Below, one piece after another: positions 25,423 to 32,585 of a stretch of DNA of 64,000 bases. Each line of letters begins with the position of its first letter. Positions within the stretch are counted from its first letter, which is position 1. The translations under genes and the position numbers were made by a program. The DNA is from Facklamia lactis (GTDB taxonomy: Bacteria > Bacillota > Bacilli > Lactobacillales > Aerococcaceae). The stretch lies in contig NZ_JACBXQ010000007.1 of assembly GCF_015863205.1 (NCBI RefSeq), positions 1-64,000 of the forward strand, written 5' to 3'. The notes under the pieces are model-generated. The model had not been told where the DNA came from, did not search any database, and saw only the letters and a list, made by a program, of their open reading frames with translations.

Positions 25423-25531
25423 AAAGACATAATGATTATTTTAAACGATTTAGCTAAGTAAAAACACCTCCCACAATCAAGGGATCAGTGTGTACTTAGG
25501 CATTCGTTTAGAATAGGACTTATGTCTTTTT
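25423..25531 (+). promoter_or_regulatory. Leader-peptide attenuator upstream of the ABC-F gene
   Basis: AAAGACATAA (25423-25432), which covers the leader start region, can pair perfectly with TTATGTCTTT (25520-25529), and a T5 run ends at 25531. The leader also contains AAGGGATCAGTGTGTACTT (25479-25497), found with one change before two acetyltransferase genes. Known antibiotic-resistance ABC-F genes are controlled by ribosome stalling in such leaders. The mechanism here is inferred. Confidence 0.6.
25432..25461 (+). CDS. Nine-residue leader peptide of the ABC-F gene
   Basis: ATG at 25432 behind GAGAGG (25414-25419) encodes MIILNDLAK and a TAA stop. Its start codon lies in one arm of the long-range stem described for the attenuator, so its translation would change leader folding. 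The gene is too short to identify by homology. Confidence 0.5.
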   Translation: MIILNDLAK

Positions 25532-25598
25532 GTGTACATTTTTTACTTGGCTATTCTTTTGACGGTCACCAACGCCTGGCTTGAAAGGAAGAAAGAAT

Positions 25599-27125
25599 AT
25601 GCAAGAAGTAGAATTAAGAAAGATTGTAAAAGAAATTGAAACCACACTGTTATTTGAAATTGAACACTTAGTCGTGAACCAAGGAGAACGGATCGGTATA
25701 GTAGGAGGGAATGGAAAGGGCAAATCAAGCTTGTTGCGCATGATCGTCGGAGAGGATTCAGATTATGAAGGGCGGATCGAGGTTCAGCGATCCTGGTCTT
25801 ATGTGCCTCAGTTGAAAGAAAGTTCCAAGATGTCGGGAGGCGAGCAGAGTATCGCCGCGATTCAGCAGGCCTTTGAAGCAAACCGACCTTTGTTACTCCT
25901 AGATGAACCCACTTCCAATCTGGATCGTGACCATCTAGAGGACTTGATTCAAGCTCTCAAGGATTCCCAACAGACCTTTCTCGTGGTCAGTCACGACCGC
26001 TATTTCCTGGATCAATTGGTCGACAAAATATGGGAGATTGATCAGCAACAGGTCACAGAATATGTAGGGAATTATAGTCAGTATCTAGAACATAAGGCTC
26101 AAGAGCAACACCGCCAGCAAATTAAATATGAAGCCTACCAGAAGAAAGTGAGCCAACTTGAAGAAGAGGCGAAGAGACGAATGGAGCGGGCCAATCGCTT
26201 TAAGAAGCGGAAGAAGAATGTCTCTGTTTCGGATTACAAAGTCATGTCTCGGATGGGAAAGTACGATGCGCAAGAGAAGTCTCTAGCCAAATCCAGCAAG
26301 GTCTTGTCTAAGCGGATTGAACAATTAGAAGAGGTTGAGGCTCCGAATCAAGCACCACACTATTTCTTTAAAGAAGTCGGCCATCTCTCGAATAAGAAGC
26401 AAACCCTGCTGAATTTAAGGGCAAATGAGGTCAGCGTGGCGGGTCGATTCTTATTTCATCTCGAGTCTTTTAAGCTACTACAGGGGGAGAAGGTTTCGAT
26501 TAATGGTCCTAATCAAGCTGGAAAAACCAGTTTTTTCCGCCAATTGTTGGCCCAGGAACTCGCGGGCTATTATACGGCTGATTTGAATATCGGTTACTTT
26601 GCCCAGAATTTTGATGAATTGGAAGATTCACTCAGTCTCTTAGCCAATGTTCAAGCCACTAGTTTGCAGGAGGACTATCTGATTCGTAATGTCTTGGCAG
26701 CGCTGGGCTTTGATATTCACCGCGTGGATCAAAAAGTGGCCACTTTATCCGGTGGAGAGCGGGTGCGATTACAGTTCGCCAAGGTACTCCTTGGGAATCA
26801 CAACCTGCTCCTCCTCGACGAACCCACCAACTATCTCGACATTACTACCTTGGAAGCGGTAGAAGGTTTTCTGAAGGATTACCCAGGTGCCTTTATCCTG
26901 GTTTCGCATGATCGAGAATTTGTGGAAGCGACGGCAGAGCAGCATTACTTTATCGAAGAGCAAAAACTGATTACACCGGTTTACCAAGCCAACTATGAAG
27001 ATTCATCTGACAAGCAGCTTCAATTATTGACCTTTCGTTTGGAACAATTAGTGGCTGATCCGGAAGCCTCACTTGAGGAGATTAGAGCCTTGAAGCAAGA
27101 AATAGAGGCCTTAGGCGGCAGGTAA
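25599..27125 (+). CDS. ABC-F family ribosome-protection-type ATPase
   Basis: A 508-residue cytoplasmic protein with two ATP-binding cassettes and no membrane domain, the ABC-F layout of Vga, Lsa, Msr and VmlR proteins that displace antibiotics from the ribosome. Domain 1 has Walker A GGNGKGKSS near residue 36, signature MSGGEQS and Walker B LLLLDEPTSNLD. A long basic linker rich in Lys and Arg (RANRFKKRKKNVSVSDYKVM, about 190-215) follows; domain 2 has GPNQAGKTS, LSGGERVRL and LLLLDEPTNYLD. ATG at 25599 has AAAGGAAG upstream. The attenuator leader supports an inducible resistance role; the drug class cannot be predicted. Confidence 0.88.
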   Translation: MQEVELRKIVKEIETTLLFEIEHLVVNQGERIGIVGGNGKGKSSLLRMIVGEDSDYEGRIEVQRSWSYVPQLKESSKMSGGEQSIAAIQQAFEANRPLLLLDEPTSNLDRDHLEDLIQALKDSQQTFLVVSHDRYFLDQLVDKIWEIDQQQVTEYVGNYSQYLEHKAQEQHRQQIKYEAYQKKVSQLEEEAKRRMERANRFKKRKKNVSVSDYKVMSRMGKYDAQEKSLAKSSKVLSKRIEQLEEVEAPNQAPHYFFKEVGHLSNKKQTLLNLRANEVSVAGRFLFHLESFKLLQGEKVSINGPNQAGKTSFFRQLLAQELAGYYTADLNIGYFAQNFDELEDSLSLLANVQATSLQEDYLIRNVLAALGFDIHRVDQKVATLSGGERVRLQFAKVLLGNHNLLLLDEPTNYLDITTLEAVEGFLKDYPGAFILVSHDREFVEATAEQHYFIEEQKLITPVYQANYEDSSDKQLQLLTFRLEQLVADPEASLEEIRALKQEIEALGGR

Positions 27126-27132
27126 ATCCTAT

Positions 27133-27172
27133 AAAATAAGCAGCAGCTATCAGAAGGCGCTGCTTATTTTTT
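27133..27172 (+). terminator. Terminator of the ABC-F gene
   Basis: AAAATAAGCAGC (27133-27144) pairs with GCTGCTTATTTT (27159-27170), followed by more T. Confidence 0.9.
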
Positions 27173-27414
27173 ATTAGTATTTTGTGACCCATAGTGCAGA
27201 GTGGATCAAGTGCTTGTGAAGTGACGAGGCGATGATTAAGCGCTATACTACACTTAAATAAGATGAGAAGTCATTGGTGGATGGAGAGAATGTTAAAAAG
27301 CCTTTCGAATGAGTGAATGAAATATTAATTTTAGCTAGAATAAGTTCTGAGGTGTGACATGTCAACTTTAGATTTAGAGAGAATCGCTCTAATCGAAGAA
27401 AAGGAGAGATAAAA

Positions 27415-27852
27415 ATGTTTAAAGCAATACCTTATTTATGTACGGATCGAGCCAATGAAATGTTGGATTTTTACCAAGAACACTTTGGAGCGGTGATTAA
27501 GAGCAAAACCATGGGAAATGATGAGATGTTCAAAGATTCTGCTGAAGAATTTCAAATGCCGGAAGAAGTTGTGAAGGACTTTGTCATGAATGCGGAATTT
27601 GAGGTGATGGGACAAACCTTTATGGTGTCCGATTCATGGGGCAAAAAGCCAGTGAATAACGAGGGAGCCAGTATTTGCTTCACTTTTGATGGTAAGAACG
27701 AAGCAGAAGTTGAGCAAGCTAAAGCCTTCTACCAAAAGGCCCTCGACACCGATTGCGAAATCACCATGCCTCTAGGGGAGACCGAATGGACCAACCTCTA
27801 CGCTATGTTCAACGCCCCCTTCGGCATTACTTGGATGATCTCAGCTTATTAA
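27415..27852 (+). CDS. VOC/PhnB-like glyoxalase superfamily protein
   Basis: A 145-residue protein of the PhnB-like branch of the vicinal oxygen chelate superfamily. AIPYLCTDRANEMLDFYQEH at the start, VMGQTFMVSDSW in the middle and AMFNAPFGITWMI at the end are typical. Members include metal-dependent lyases and drug-binding proteins, but PhnB-like proteins rarely have a proven function. It has its own ribosome binding site (AAGGAGAG) and stands alone, between the ABC-F gene and a GrpB-like gene. Confidence 0.82.
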   Translation: MFKAIPYLCTDRANEMLDFYQEHFGAVIKSKTMGNDEMFKDSAEEFQMPEEVVKDFVMNAEFEVMGQTFMVSDSWGKKPVNNEGASICFTFDGKNEAEVEQAKAFYQKALDTDCEITMPLGETEWTNLYAMFNAPFGITWMISAY

Positions 27853-28151
27853 GCTTGTAAGAAAGTGGTAGTCAAAAGATTTCTGATGAACACCTTCCAG
27901 GATGATGTGACCCCCAAAATAGGTATTTTGTTATTTCTTTTATTTATACTAATGTCTCTTATAACGTAAAAAGAAAATGTAGACGAACACAGATTAAATT
28001 TTTAGAAAAATTAGATATAAAAAGAAAATAAAAGGTTTAGTAAGACTTTCTGGTATGAAGTATTTGAAAACTTAAAGAAAGAGTTTTTTTGAAGTCAGAA
28101 ATATTATTAAAGTTCCATTTTCGAATGATACAGATAAAGGAGGGAAAGGCT

Positions 28152-28697
28152 ATGCCGTTAGGTGTTCAACGTGGAGAGGTTGTTTTAAGTGAATATCAAG
28201 AAAGCTGGGTTGAAGACTTTAATAAAGTCAAGAATGAAATTTTAAAAGTATTAGAAATTAAGCCTGAATATATTCAGCATGTTGGGAGCACCTCAATCAA
28301 TGGATTGTGTGCAAAACCGATTATTGATATCCTCATAGGTGTGGATGATTATAAAAAGATGCCTGAATCTTTTTTTGAATCTTTGAAATCAATTGGTATT
28401 TATAGATTAAGAGTTGAAAAAGAGGATGAAATCGTATTAGCCAAGTTTGAAGATGAGTCTTTTCAAAAGCATACACATTTTGTTCATTTAGTAAACTTAG
28501 GTGGGCAAAAATGTTCTGATCTTATAGCATTTCGAGATTTTCTACGATCACATAAAGAGAGTCGAGCTGAATATATGGATTTGAAAATGAAGCTATCAGA
28601 AGAATTCTCAAAAGATAGGCCAAAATACACCGAAGCGAAAGCAGCCTTTATTCAGTCAATTATTAACCACGAAAATAGGAATAAGGAGAAACGTTGA
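28152..28697 (+). CDS. GrpB/UPF0157 family protein
   Basis: A 181-residue nucleotidyltransferase-fold protein of the GrpB family. VVLSEYQESWVEDFNKVKNE, then HVGSTSINGLCAKPIIDILI (the GS...KPxxDI nucleotidyltransferase motif) and the histidine-containing HTHFVHLV segment are diagnostic. ATG at 28152 follows AGGAGGG at 28138-28144; the upstream in-frame codons lack a ribosome binding site. GrpB proteins are often encoded in accessory regions, and their substrate is unknown. Confidence 0.85.
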   Translation: MPLGVQRGEVVLSEYQESWVEDFNKVKNEILKVLEIKPEYIQHVGSTSINGLCAKPIIDILIGVDDYKKMPESFFESLKSIGIYRLRVEKEDEIVLAKFEDESFQKHTHFVHLVNLGGQKCSDLIAFRDFLRSHKESRAEYMDLKMKLSEEFSKDRPKYTEAKAAFIQSIINHENRNKEKR

Positions 28698-28738
28698 TAA
28701 TATTCGCATTTGATAGAATCAAATATTAGGAGGTTTTA

Positions 28739-28825
28739 TTACGATTTACGCCTCTAATATTTGGGGTAGGAGTGATGAACTTAATCATTATGCATCAGTA
28801 TGTTGGTGGGAAATTTAGGCGTTAA
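28739..28825 (+). pseudogene. Relic of the 3' end of an HXXEE-type gene
   Basis: The last 28 codons read as a copy of the end of the gene at 35333-35815, ending IIMHQYVGGKFRR against IVMHQYVGGKFRC. The N-terminal part is absent. The relic leads directly into a leader that is also duplicated after the intact gene, so a segment spanning both was copied. Confidence 0.8.
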
Positions 28826-28867
28826 ATATACCACCAATCAGACTTAATTTTTAACCAAAATACATGC

Positions 28868-29022
28868 TATAATGAATAGACGACAGGAGGAAATCCATAT
28901 GAAGAAACGATCAATTCAAGCACTTGGAATGGGATATGGATTTAGCATTGCTATTTTCTTTTAGAATGATTGAAAAGGGATCAGTCTGTACTTTTTTAAT
29001 TCATTAAAGGAAAGGTGATGAG
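28868..29022 (+). promoter_or_regulatory. Duplicated leader, copy 1
   Basis: TATAAT (28868-28873), AGGAGG (28885-28890), a 21-codon reading frame, the shared AAGGGATCAGTCTGTACTT (28975-28993) and a ribosome binding site (AAAGGAAAGG) follow in order up to the acetyltransferase start at 29023. From about 28868 to 29022 the sequence is nearly identical to 35861-36015. The layout is that of a translation-controlled attenuator; no strong terminator hairpin was found. Confidence 0.65.
28899..28964 (+). CDS. 21-residue leader peptide, copy 1
   Basis: The reading frame encodes a short basic then hydrophobic peptide beginning MKKRSIQALG and ending FSIAIFF. It has a perfect AGGAGG ribosome binding site. 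The peptide is unchanged in the second copy although one codon differs synonymously (GCT to GCC), which suggests selection on the peptide. The ending resembles the hydrophobic stall-prone ends of resistance leader peptides. It is not recognised by family. Confidence 0.6.
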   Translation: MKKRSIQALGMGYGFSIAIFF

Positions 29023-29499
29023 ATGGATAACATTACTGTCCAAAAGCTCTCGCAACTTCATGCGGAGGAAATTGCGAATGATTGGAAGTATAATGGGATA
29101 TATCGATTCTATGATTCAACTGAAGATATTGAGGATTATAAGGAATTAATTTCATCTGATGAACGAGGAGATCAATATTTTGAAGTGTTAGAGAATGGCA
29201 AGTTAGTTGGTTATTTTGTAATTGATGAGTTAGAATTTGGAGTGTTCAATTATGGCCTGGGTATGAAGCCTGATTTGACGGGGCAAGGTAGAGGTAATTG
29301 GTTCATTAATACAACGCTAGATTATATTATTGAAAATTATCACGTTAATAAAATTACTTTGTCGGTGGCTATTTTTAACGAGCGAGCCATTAAATGTTAT
29401 GAAAAAGTCGGTTTCATTAAAGACGACGAATTTGATATGAAAACCAATGGTTCAACTTTTCGTTTTATAAATATGTATAAGGATATTAAATCAATTTAA
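29023..29499 (+). CDS. GNAT family N-acetyltransferase
   Basis: A 158-residue single-domain GNAT enzyme. FNYGLGMKPDLTGQGRGNWF contains the acetyl-CoA-binding Q/RGxG loop, and ERAIKCYEKVGFIKDDEFDM is the usual C-terminal helix and strand. It shares its leader with the gene at 36016 but not its protein sequence. The leader-peptide control hints at an acetyltransferase that handles an antibiotic or a stress metabolite; the sequence alone does not show this. Confidence 0.82.
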   Translation: MDNITVQKLSQLHAEEIANDWKYNGIYRFYDSTEDIEDYKELISSDERGDQYFEVLENGKLVGYFVIDELEFGVFNYGLGMKPDLTGQGRGNWFINTTLDYIIENYHVNKITLSVAIFNERAIKCYEKVGFIKDDEFDMKTNGSTFRFINMYKDIKSI

Positions 29500-29522
29500 T
29501 CAATAAAACATTAAGGAGTAAA

Positions 29523-30035
29523 ATGGATAATTATTTAATAAATAAAGCTTTATTGTTTACTGCGGATCATTTCAATAATTCTAATCATAATTTTGGGAAG
29601 CCGGTTTACTTTCATTGTTTAAATGTAGCTTATAAAGCAATAGAGCTTGGTTATAATGAAACTATTATCCTAGGTTCAATTATGCACGATCTATTAGAAG
29701 ATACCGCCTGCACACCAAAAGAAATTTCTGATAATTTTGGTGAATATATGGGAGAACTTGTAAGGGCATTATCTTTTAATTTTGCAACCAAAGATAAACT
29801 ACAAAGAAATATCGACATGATTGATAATTGTCAGGATTTTGGTAAAGAGGCACTGATTATTAAATGTCTTGATGTAGCTGATACGGCACCCTTTTTTTCA
29901 CTTTCCAGTGAAGAAAATAAAAGATATCTAAGAAAAAAGTATAAGTATTTAATAGATGTTTGTGAGAAAAACATTCAAGATGAACCGGTATTTGGGTTTT
30001 TAATGACACAAATAAATGAACAAGAAATATTGTAG
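29523..30035 (+). CDS. HD-domain phosphohydrolase (SpoT-like HD)
   Basis: A 170-residue protein with a metal-binding HD domain: YFHCLNVAYKAIELG (first His), IMHDLLEDTACTPKEI (the HD pair plus ED, as in RelA/SpoT hydrolase domains) and KCLDVADTAPF with the second Asp. No synthetase or regulatory domain is attached, so it resembles small alarmone hydrolases and related nucleotide hydrolases. It lies 23 bases after the acetyltransferase and is probably co-transcribed with it. Confidence 0.78.
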   Translation: MDNYLINKALLFTADHFNNSNHNFGKPVYFHCLNVAYKAIELGYNETIILGSIMHDLLEDTACTPKEISDNFGEYMGELVRALSFNFATKDKLQRNIDMIDNCQDFGKEALIIKCLDVADTAPFFSLSSEENKRYLRKKYKYLIDVCEKNIQDEPVFGFLMTQINEQEIL

Positions 30036-30077
30036 GACATCATTTTCTATTGAATTCGTAAGAATGTTTTGATAAAA

Positions 30078-30127
30078 ACCGACCTCAACTGTTAGATTTT
30101 CGGACTAACGTTTGGGGTCGGTCTATT
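30078..30127 (+). terminator. Terminator after the HD-domain gene
   Basis: ACCGACCTCAA (30078-30088) pairs with TTGGGGTCGGT (30112-30122), extended inward by GTTAG/CTAAC. A short T-rich tail follows. Confidence 0.85.
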
Positions 30128-30243
30128 TAAAAAAGGATTTTGTAGCGAATTGACTCCTTGTATATTTGAATTCATTTATTTTTAAGAGGGTTTCAATTGC
30201 TTTAGGAAGTTTTTTTATAAAGAAATTTTCCTGTTTATTTCAT

Positions 30244-30318
30244 TTATCCGAACATTAAACAAGTTTTCATATATAATTTACGGATTTTCAGACTAATTTA
30301 TCAGATGTTTTGTATAAT
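30244..30318 (+). promoter_or_regulatory. PurBox-like site and promoter of the xanthine operon
   Basis: TTATCCGAACATT (CCGAAC at 30248-30253) matches the PurBox consensus AWWWCCGAACWWT at 12 of 13 positions. TATAAT at 30313-30318 is the likely -10. No guanine/xanthine riboswitch core was recognised between them. The site suggests PurR control of the permease-xpt operon. Confidence 0.65.
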
Positions 30319-30347
30319 AGGTTCAGATTAGATAAGGAGATGGCCCT

Positions 30348-31667
30348 ATGACCGAAATAGATAAAGAAACATTAAACCATACCATGCTTTATACAAACGA
30401 TGATGTCCCACCGATTGGCACCTCGCTTGTTCTCGCTTTTCAACATATCTTAGCAGCTTTTGCTGGGATTATTGCAGTTCCTCTTGTCGTAAGTTCTGCG
30501 CTAGGTTTAAGCGTTGAAGAGACTTCCTTTATGGTGTCTGCCACTATCTTTGCTTCTGGGATTACGACTGTTATCCAATCACGTGGTTTAGGCCCAATTG
30601 GTTCTCGTGTCTCTGGCATGATGGGGACCGACTTTACCTTTGTGAATCCATCGATCGCAGTGGGATCAAAATTTGGCGTGGCCGGCATTGTGGGTGCGAC
30701 CATTTTTGGATCATTTACTGAAATTATTCTTTCTCGTTTTATCAAACCTTTGATGAAGTTTTTCCCACCCCTTATCACGGGGATTGTGGTTTCATTAATT
30801 GGAATCACTCTTCTTCCAGTATCCATCGATTGGACAGCGGGTGGCTATGGAGCGCCGGACTATGGGTCAATGCAGAATTTGACTGTCGCCTTTGTGATTA
30901 TGGTCTTCACCTTACTCCTTAATCATTATGGCAAAGGGATGTTGAGTACCGCTTCTGTCTTTATCGGGATGGTCTTTGGTTATTTGATCTGTATCCCTTT
31001 AGGTATGGTGGACCTGCAATCAGTGGCTGATGCTGACTGGATTGCATTACCAAGTTTCTTCCGCTATGGGGTGACTTTTGATCTAGCCTCTACCTTATCT
31101 TTTGTTCCTGCTTACCTTGTATCAACAATTGGGACGATGGGAATTATGATGGCGATTGGTGAAGCCTCTAATCTTAAACTCTCCAGTGAACGAGCAGCTG
31201 CTGGTGTCTTATGTGACGGAATCGGGTCCATGATTTCTGGAATCTTTGGAGCGGGTCCTAATACAGCTTTCTCACAGAATGTTGGCTTGATTACGCTGAC
31301 CAAGGTGGCAAGCCGTCATGTGATGGTGATTGCTGGAATTATTCTAGCTTTATTAGGGGTTTTTCCTAAATTGTCTGCTTTAATTTCAGTCATGCCTCAA
31401 CCAGTCTTAGGCGGGGTAGGTGTGATTATGTTTGGCCTGGTGGCTGCTCAAGGTATTAAGTCGCTTTCTACGATTCACTTGGGTGACCGGGAACTCTTAA
31501 TTATTTCTGTGGCTTTTGCTCTAGGAATCGGTGTCACAGTCAAACCCGAAATCTTAGCAGGTTTACCTGCAGCCATCCAAATGATTCTTTCTTCGGGAAT
31601 TTCTACGGGAACACTGGCAGCTTTAATTTTGAATATTGTTTTAGTCGATAAGAGAGGAGACCAATAA
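30348..31667 (+). CDS. Xanthine/purine permease, NCS2 family
   Basis: A 439-residue nucleobase:cation symporter of the NCS2 family (PbuX/UraA type) with about fourteen hydrophobic spans. The N-terminal LVLAFQHILAAFAGIIAVPL with the conserved QH, FGAGPNTAFSQNVGLI near residue 303 and a GGVGVIMFGLVAAQG segment are characteristic. The next gene, 4 bases downstream, is a xanthine phosphoribosyltransferase, so xanthine is the probable substrate. AAGGAG precedes ATG at 30348. Confidence 0.88.
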   Translation: MTEIDKETLNHTMLYTNDDVPPIGTSLVLAFQHILAAFAGIIAVPLVVSSALGLSVEETSFMVSATIFASGITTVIQSRGLGPIGSRVSGMMGTDFTFVNPSIAVGSKFGVAGIVGATIFGSFTEIILSRFIKPLMKFFPPLITGIVVSLIGITLLPVSIDWTAGGYGAPDYGSMQNLTVAFVIMVFTLLLNHYGKGMLSTASVFIGMVFGYLICIPLGMVDLQSVADADWIALPSFFRYGVTFDLASTLSFVPAYLVSTIGTMGIMMAIGEASNLKLSSERAAAGVLCDGIGSMISGIFGAGPNTAFSQNVGLITLTKVASRHVMVIAGIILALLGVFPKLSALISVMPQPVLGGVGVIMFGLVAAQGIKSLSTIHLGDRELLIISVAFALGIGVTVKPEILAGLPAAIQMILSSGISTGTLAALILNIVLVDKRGDQ

Positions 31668-31670
31668 GCA

Positions 31671-32246
31671 GTGAAATTATTAGAAGAACGTATTCTCCAA
31701 GACGGACGGATTCTACCAGGTAATATCTTAAAGGTAGATTCTTTCTTGAACCATCAGATAGATCCTGACTTGTTTATGGCGATGGGGCAAGATTTTTATG
31801 ATCATTTCAAAGACAAGGAAATCACGAAAATCTTGACCTTAGAAGTTTCTGGCATTGGGATTGCCTTTGCGGCAGCGACATATTTTAAGGTGCCTGTGCT
31901 TTTCGCCAAAAAGTCCTTATCCTTAACCCTAACAGAAGATGTCTATGCCTCAAAAGTTACGTCCTATACAAAAAAGAAGACCTTTGATATTCGCGTTCAG
32001 AAGAATTTTTTATCGGATCAAGATAAGGTCCTGATCATTGATGATTTCTTAGCCATGGGAGAAGCTTTAGGGGGCTTAATTGATCTCTGCCAACAAGCTA
32101 ACGCCCAAGTTCAAGGAATTGGAATTGCCATTGAGAAGAGCTTCCAGCCTGGTGGCAACAAATACCGTGAACTCGGTTATGATGTCTATAGTCAAGCCAT
32201 GATTGAAAAACTTGAAGATGGAAAAGTCACGTTTGTTAAACAATAG
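31671..32246 (+). CDS. xpt: Xanthine phosphoribosyltransferase
   Basis: A 191-residue cytoplasmic enzyme that converts xanthine and PRPP to XMP. It shows the family opening ERILQDGRILPGNILKVDSF, the PRPP-binding loop VLIIDDFLAMGEALGGLIDL and a C-terminal VCxAI-like GIGIAIEKSFQPGG. The start is GTG at 31671, with GAGGAG about 15 bases upstream; length is normal for Xpt. It follows its partner permease. Confidence 0.93.
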   Translation: MKLLEERILQDGRILPGNILKVDSFLNHQIDPDLFMAMGQDFYDHFKDKEITKILTLEVSGIGIAFAAATYFKVPVLFAKKSLSLTLTEDVYASKVTSYTKKKTFDIRVQKNFLSDQDKVLIIDDFLAMGEALGGLIDLCQQANAQVQGIGIAIEKSFQPGGNKYRELGYDVYSQAMIEKLEDGKVTFVKQ

Positions 32247-32253
32247 TGGAAGG

Positions 32254-32280
32254 AGCCAGCCAATCCAGCTGGCTTTTTTA
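32254..32280 (+). terminator. Terminator of the xanthine operon
   Basis: AGCCAGC and GCTGGCT arms are followed by seven T. Confidence 0.88.
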
Positions 32281-32354
32281 TTATGAGAAATTTCATACTA
32301 TGATCTTGGGAGAGGGAATCTTTCATTGAGATTTTTACGGATATTCTAGCAAAT

Positions 32355-32495
32355 GTTTTAACTTGAGTTGATAAATTTGTCTAAAACACTCATAAGTTTT
32401 ACCATGAAGTGAAACTGTGGTTGATTATGACGGAAGTTTCACCTTGAAGTGAAACAATTTCTGATTATAATAAAAGTTTTAAAATATATTATTAT
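32355..32495 (+). repeat. Tandem imperfect ~40-base repeats with internal palindromes
   Basis: GTTTTACCATGAAGTGAAAC at 32396 and GTTTCACCTTGAAGTGAAAC at 32436 are exactly 40 bases apart, and weaker units start at 32355 and 32476 (GTTTTA). The units each hold a GTTTCAC/GTGAAAC inverted repeat. They lie 90-230 bases before the secreted-protein gene at 32586 and look like repeated binding sites for a regulator. Confidence 0.7.
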
Positions 32496-32585
32496 TGTTT
32501 AGAATGACTATCATATATTCATTAAAAATCAACAATTTATTGATATGATATTAAGTATAAAAATATATTTGATGGAGGCGTCAAA

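Noticed and set aside
30127-30347. Purine riboswitch before the xanthine permease
   Set aside because: The conserved junction and loop sequences of the guanine/xanthine riboswitch were not found; a PurBox-like site explains the regulation better.
32355-32495. Short CRISPR array
   Set aside because: The 40-base periodicity has no identical repeats with unique spacers and no cas genes are present; the units are imperfect throughout, with palindromes typical of operators.
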